Assembly (NCBI GenBank): GCA_037126765.1
Contig: JBBCBC010000031.1
Coordinates: 9,681,638-9,745,637, forward strand
Reading direction: 5' to 3'
Length of the DNA stretch: 64,000 nucleotides
DNA from: Stenogyne calaminthoides
Taxonomy: Eukaryota; Streptophyta; Magnoliopsida; Lamiales; Lamiaceae
The notes under the pieces are model-generated. The model searched no databases, was not told where the DNA came from, and was given only the letters and a program-made list of their open reading frames with translations. Each line of letters begins with the position of its first letter. Positions within the stretch are counted from its first letter, which is position 1. This document shows positions 60,438 to 64,000 of this stretch, in pieces. Made by a program: the position numbers and the translations under genes.

Positions 60438-60710
60438 CTCCCTCCGTCCCGGTGTAATTGTCCCGTTTCTTTTTGTTGTTTTGTTTAAGGAATAATAATA
60501 AAAATGAAGGGTAGTTTTGGGTATTGGAAGAGAGGAAAAAGATATGTGGAGTAATGAATTGGGCAGTGAGTGTCATTTTTTGTAATATTGTGTGAAAAGT
60601 GTGGATAAAAATTATGGGTAGTGGAGTTACTTTTTCCTTTTATGGAATGAAAAAGTTATAGTGGGACGTCCAAAAAGAAAAGCGAGACAATTATAGTGGG
60701 GCGAATGGAG
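60438..60710. mobile_element. Stowaway MITE, TA duplication
   Basis: Left end ctccctccgtcccggtgtaa and right end gtggggcgaatggag (reversed, ctccattcgccccac) are inverted repeats flanked by TA (60436-60437, 60711-60712). The CTCCCTCCGTCC start is the classic Stowaway (Tc1/mariner) terminus. Length 273 bp. Confidence 0.93.
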
Positions 60711-60779
60711 TAATATTTTAAGAGATATATCTTTTGGTAGAATTCATGAAAATATTCAGTTAGTTACCTCTTTCTCGCA

Positions 60780-61538
60780 TGTCGCGAGTCGTTTCGGTTG
60801 ATGAATATTATGTGGCTAATTTAATTACAACTCGCAAACAAAACATATACGTGTAAAATAAACAGTAAATAAGATGAATTTGTTGACCCGGTTAAATCAA
60901 TATATGACTACTCCGGGGCATACCAAGCCAGGATGTAGCATTATGAGCTTTACACGTACAGTTCTTGATACATCTTACGAAGATGAATCGATGCAGGTTA
61001 TCGAATGAGTTCTAGGGTTTTTCATATATGTGGATGAACACTCTAATTTTTCTGTTCCTCACCTCTCAGGGGATTTTTTTGTAGGCTATCTTTCTGGGAT
61101 TATTTTATGAACCAACCCTTTTCTTCTTCTTTTTTCTTCCATTTATCGTACTTCGTCAAGCATGAAATTTGGATTGGTAAAGCATGTGCTGGATTCTTTG
61201 GATCATGCAAGAACTCCGGTGGTGTTGCCACGTTTCTGACTTCATCTTCTAGATTGATCTTTGTGCAAACGTCGTCTGTAGGACGCTCTTTTAATCGTCA
61301 GAATTAATCTTTTGTTCGGTTGGACTTTCTGTTCGTCGCTTTTAAGACAGTTCTTCAGGAGATTTGAGTTCGAACATACTGACCTGGTTATGTTTGTTCG
61401 GTAAAGTCGCCGAAAGCAATTTCGATCAACATTAACAAAAAAGTAACTCATCCACGGGCATGATTATTATATTCAAACATTACACGTGTCACTCTTTTGA
61501 TGTTCGATTAATTACGATTTATTATATCAAACACAACA
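60780..61538 (-). repeat. 3' LTR of Tat element 2
   Basis: 759 bp. Reverse-complement similarity to the ends of the element 1 LTRs: cgactcgcgaca terminus, caacaaattcatcttattt, and the gattcatctt region. It carries tgttgtgtttgatataat at its inner end. Its own TSD (possibly tcgca, 60775-60779) cannot be checked because the other flank is outside the window. Confidence 0.87.
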
Positions 61539-61655
61539 ATACCCCCAACCGGTCGCTTTGTATTCTACATTGGGCCCGGCTGTTAAAATCTGATTGGGCC
61601 ATGTTTGGCATCGCTTCGAATTCCGCGCTGAAACTTCGAATTAGTACCCGGTGTC

Positions 61656-61664
61656 TATTTAAAT
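61656..61664 (+). promoter_or_regulatory. TATA-like box of the antisense gene in Tat element 2
   Basis: tatttaaat, about 150 bp ahead of the ATG at 61809, the same spacing as in Tat element 1 although the box sequence differs. Confidence 0.45.
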
Positions 61665-61808
61665 CATATTTCTCCACTTTAAAATTTTTTCCTTTTTCCT
61701 CTACTCTTCTATCGTCTTCCGCATTCGAAAGTTTCCGGCGAAGGATTCATTGTTCCGGCGAAGAAAATCATTCAGGTAACTGCCGCATTCTTCTTCTACT
61801 TTATAATC

Positions 61809-64000
61809 ATGGCCTCTTGCTCGAATTCCTCTGTTCAATCCGACCATTATAGTTCCCCTTCGCCTTCCCCCATTAGTAGAATCCCCCGTTATAATGTAAG
61901 TACATCGGAGGCAAATGCCTCAATTCGAGGATTCCGTTGGCAATTTCGCAACCATTTACCGTTTTTTTCTTCCGACCGATAAAGCCCAAACGGAGTCGGA
62001 TAGGGGTTTACCCCGTAATGATTCGTCGGACGATTCTGATTATAATTCTTCGCCCCAAATTCAAATTAGGTCTTTGGCTATTGATAATGTTGATGTAGAT
62101 AGAAATGATCTTTCTTTGTGAGGGGGGGAAATTTTAAGAATCGCAAATTTAGTCGAATCGAACATAGGTGTAGATGGTGGGCAAAACTCGAACTTGGTAT
62201 ACTGTTGGTGTTCCTCACAAATCCAACATATAGCGAGTATAATGCTCGTTATAATTTGGCTTGCCGAACAACCTCATAGGATTAGTGTAGAGAACGAGTA
62301 CCCGGCGAGCAAAATGGCGAGCATAATTGATGTAGATATGCTCGCCAATTTGATAGAATTTATGAAACCCCTAAGGATGTCTTTTTTCGGGGCCCGGTCC
62401 CGATGGCGGGCCGACCAACCCCCCGAGGGTTGTGTTGCCGTGAATTTGGACACCATGGATGGAGGCTGGTCTTCGATTTCCTCTCCATCCAAGCAATTAC
62501 CCGTTTGCTCGTGGAATGGAATATCTCCATTCTGTTTTTAAACCGAATGGATGGCATATGGTTATGAGTTTTTGGCGTTGTTCGGCAAAATGAAGCCAAG
62601 GTATTATCCTTCGGAAATTGAACTTTGCTTTCGGTTAGTGCACTTGACTCGTCCGAGGGCTTAACATGGGTGGTTGTTTATGCAAGCTAACGCCAAGTGC
62701 AAAATTATCGAGGATGTGCCGAACAAAATCAGTGACTGGAAAGAGAAGTTCTGGTTCGTAGGGGGCGATTGGAAAAGCCCGGTCTCTGGAAGCGAGCCAA
62801 ATGCTCGTTTGGACATCCCCACTGACTTCGGAGTGTACCGAAGTAAGTGATTTTGTATCTTTCATTCTTCAATTTGAACTGATTTTAACTCACTTTTTAT
62901 TTCAGGGATTCCAGCCGCGACGGATAAGGAGACAAACGACGGCTATTTCAGTAGCGTTTGGCAGATTGATCTGGAACCTCGTTCAGAAAGATCCGTGATA
63001 ACTTTGAACACTGCCGAACAGAGAAAGAAAGGAGGTTTGTTCGTGCCTCCTCATCATCTTGTTGCTGTTGATCCTTCCGGTAAGGATTATCTTTTGTTTT
63101 TGTATAAGTCTTGTGTCTTTTTGTTCGCTGTCACCCGTTGATTCTGATTTCGCTTTATCTATAGCTTTTCCAGCTGTGACCATCGCTGTGAGTACGTCTG
63201 AACACACTGAGATGGCTCGAAGAAAAAGGCCACAGGAACTTCTTTCGGATTCAAAGCCGAGGAGAAGCTCAGCCGAACAGTAGAGGGGGGAGGAAGCAGG
63301 CCAAACGACCCTCATCCGGTCCTGGAGAATCAAGTCGAGCACAGAGGGGCTCCCGTTCGGCTGAGCATGGGGCTGGCGAACAAACTCCACCACCGAAAAG
63401 ACCAAGGGTGGAGATCGGCGAACAGGGGCCAAGCGAACAGGGCCCGAGCGAACAAGGGCTGATCGAACAGGGGCCAACCGAGCAAACTCAAACAAGCACT
63501 GATGCCGTCAGGTCGACTCGGACCCCTACCGTCGAGGCGATCAGAGCGGCCGCTTCTGTTGTTGGTCCCATTTTGCAGATTGTCGAAATGGAAGTTGGCA
63601 CATCTTCTCCTCCTCAATTTGGACCTCCGGTCATGGACTCCGATAGACTCGAGCCACGATCTCCGAAGATAAATCATTCTGGGATGGGATCCGGCTCGGC
63701 GTGGTGCGGTACATTTTGCTCGCTCAGTAGCTGCTTTGGTTTCTGGTCGATATCTCTATTCTCACTTGGTCAAATATGTATATACTGTAGGTTGAGCAGG
63801 TTGTCGCCCTTAATGCCCGACCTAAAGAATTACTTTTGCTCGCCGAGTGTTCGCAAAGTTCCAGGCGTGCCGGAGCATGTTCAAAAAGCTTGTCAGACTC
63901 CTGTTCGAGCGTGGACTACTGATCTGGAGGAGTTCATTGACGGTCCCACCCCTTGGAAACTATCGTTTGGGGCTGGTGCTTTAGGTCGGTCTTTGGTCGC
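61809..64000 (+). pseudogene. Antisense gene of Tat element 2, spliced, open at right edge
   Basis: Starts MASCSNSSVQSDHYSSPSPS, related to MASFKLFYSLESDHHSF of copy 1. After a frame break the text reads LPTDKAQTESDRGLPRNDSS. The second part (62390-62640) is a diverged stretch like plant 'putative gypsy type transposon' proteins, with several frame breaks. A 63-bp intron (62843-62905, gtaagtga...tttcag) leads to an intact 58-codon exon (62906-63079) with RIPAATDKETNDGYFSSVWQ and KKGGLFVPPHHLVAVDPSG. A second intron starts gtaagg at 63080. Later text has TSEHTEMARRKRPQELL, a repeat GEQGPSEQGPSEQG, and CQTPVRAWTTDLEEFIDGPT at the edge. The function is not known. Confidence 0.75.
63416..63490 (+). 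repeat. Short in-frame repeat inside the antisense protein
   Basis: gcgaacaggg(g/c)cc- or gaacaagggctg-type units repeat four or five times, giving GEQGP / SEQGP / SEQGL / IEQGP. It sits in a Gln/Gly/Pro-rich linker ahead of a Val/Pro-rich segment. Confidence 0.7.

Larger units (their letters stand above)
60780..64000 (-). mobile_element. Tat element 2, opposite orientation, runs off right edge
   Basis: The 3' LTR is at 60780-61538, read on minus, with ends tgtcgcgagtcg... and ...atcaaacacaaca. Its flank at 61539 is the PPT (atacccccaacc, reversed ggttgggggtat). Next inside is the antisense gene, which therefore lies on the window's plus strand. The rest of the element, including gag-pol, lies beyond 64000. 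It is the same family as Tat element 1, and its LTR is about 440-540 bp shorter because it lacks most of the ctcagacat tandem units. Confidence 0.9.

Overview
The window looks like nuclear DNA from a dicot plant, probably an asterid. This rests on protein similarity recalled from memory and was not checked by search. The supporting signs are GT-AG introns, plant-type genes (an augmin subunit, a plant RING E3 ligase, an R2R3-MYB factor), a nuclear tRNA-Ile, and plant transposon families (Tat and Tekay Ty3/gypsy elements, PIF/Harbinger, hAT, MULE and Stowaway MITEs, LINEs). It is not bacterial: there are no operons and no CRISPR array.

Gene island, about 1-18,300. Four protein genes and one tRNA lie here. 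An AUGMIN subunit 5 (HAUS5-like) gene is on the minus strand and its 3' part runs off the left edge (coding exons 331-3247). A RING-type E3 ligase gene is on the plus strand (coding 11931-15323, four coding exons). A small DnaJ-type zinc-finger protein gene is on the minus strand (15880-16781). A tRNA-Ile(AAU) is at 16838-16911. An R2R3-MYB gene is on the minus strand (17137-18297). The joined exons of all four protein genes keep the reading frame across every junction. Small DNA transposons sit between and inside these genes. Several have exact target-site duplications, including three elements packed almost end to end at 5774-8658.

Transposon-dominated region, about 18,300-64,000. A 13.8-kb Tat-type Ty3/gypsy element (20541-34354, 5-bp TSD agttc) has decayed gag-pol with two RNase H domains. 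It also carries a gene in antisense, next to its 3' LTR. It sits inside an older LINE remnant. Next come two Tourist MITEs and a Stowaway-like MITE, a long AT-rich stretch, and an orphan housekeeping-type promoter near 40,050-40,170. A Tekay-type chromovirus follows (41557-55548, 3' LTR truncated). It contains an extra ORF ahead of gag, a hAT MITE in the 5' LTR, and two 1.7-kb LTR-like insertions in opposite orientation, each with its own 5-bp TSD. The right end holds LINE fragments, a Stowaway MITE and the 3' end of a second Tat element in the opposite orientation, which runs off the window.

The most interesting signal is the antisense gene shared by the two Tat copies (29768-32777 minus; 61809-64000 plus). 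It has a TATA-like box about 150 bp ahead of its ATG in both, a 63-bp first intron of identical length in both, and a following exon in which differences are mostly synonymous. This suggests past selection on a spliced, element-encoded protein. The element proteins are otherwise full of stops and frameshifts. Some of that may be assembly or base-calling error, because the two LTRs of one element differ repeatedly at CTCAG/CTGAG-like motifs.
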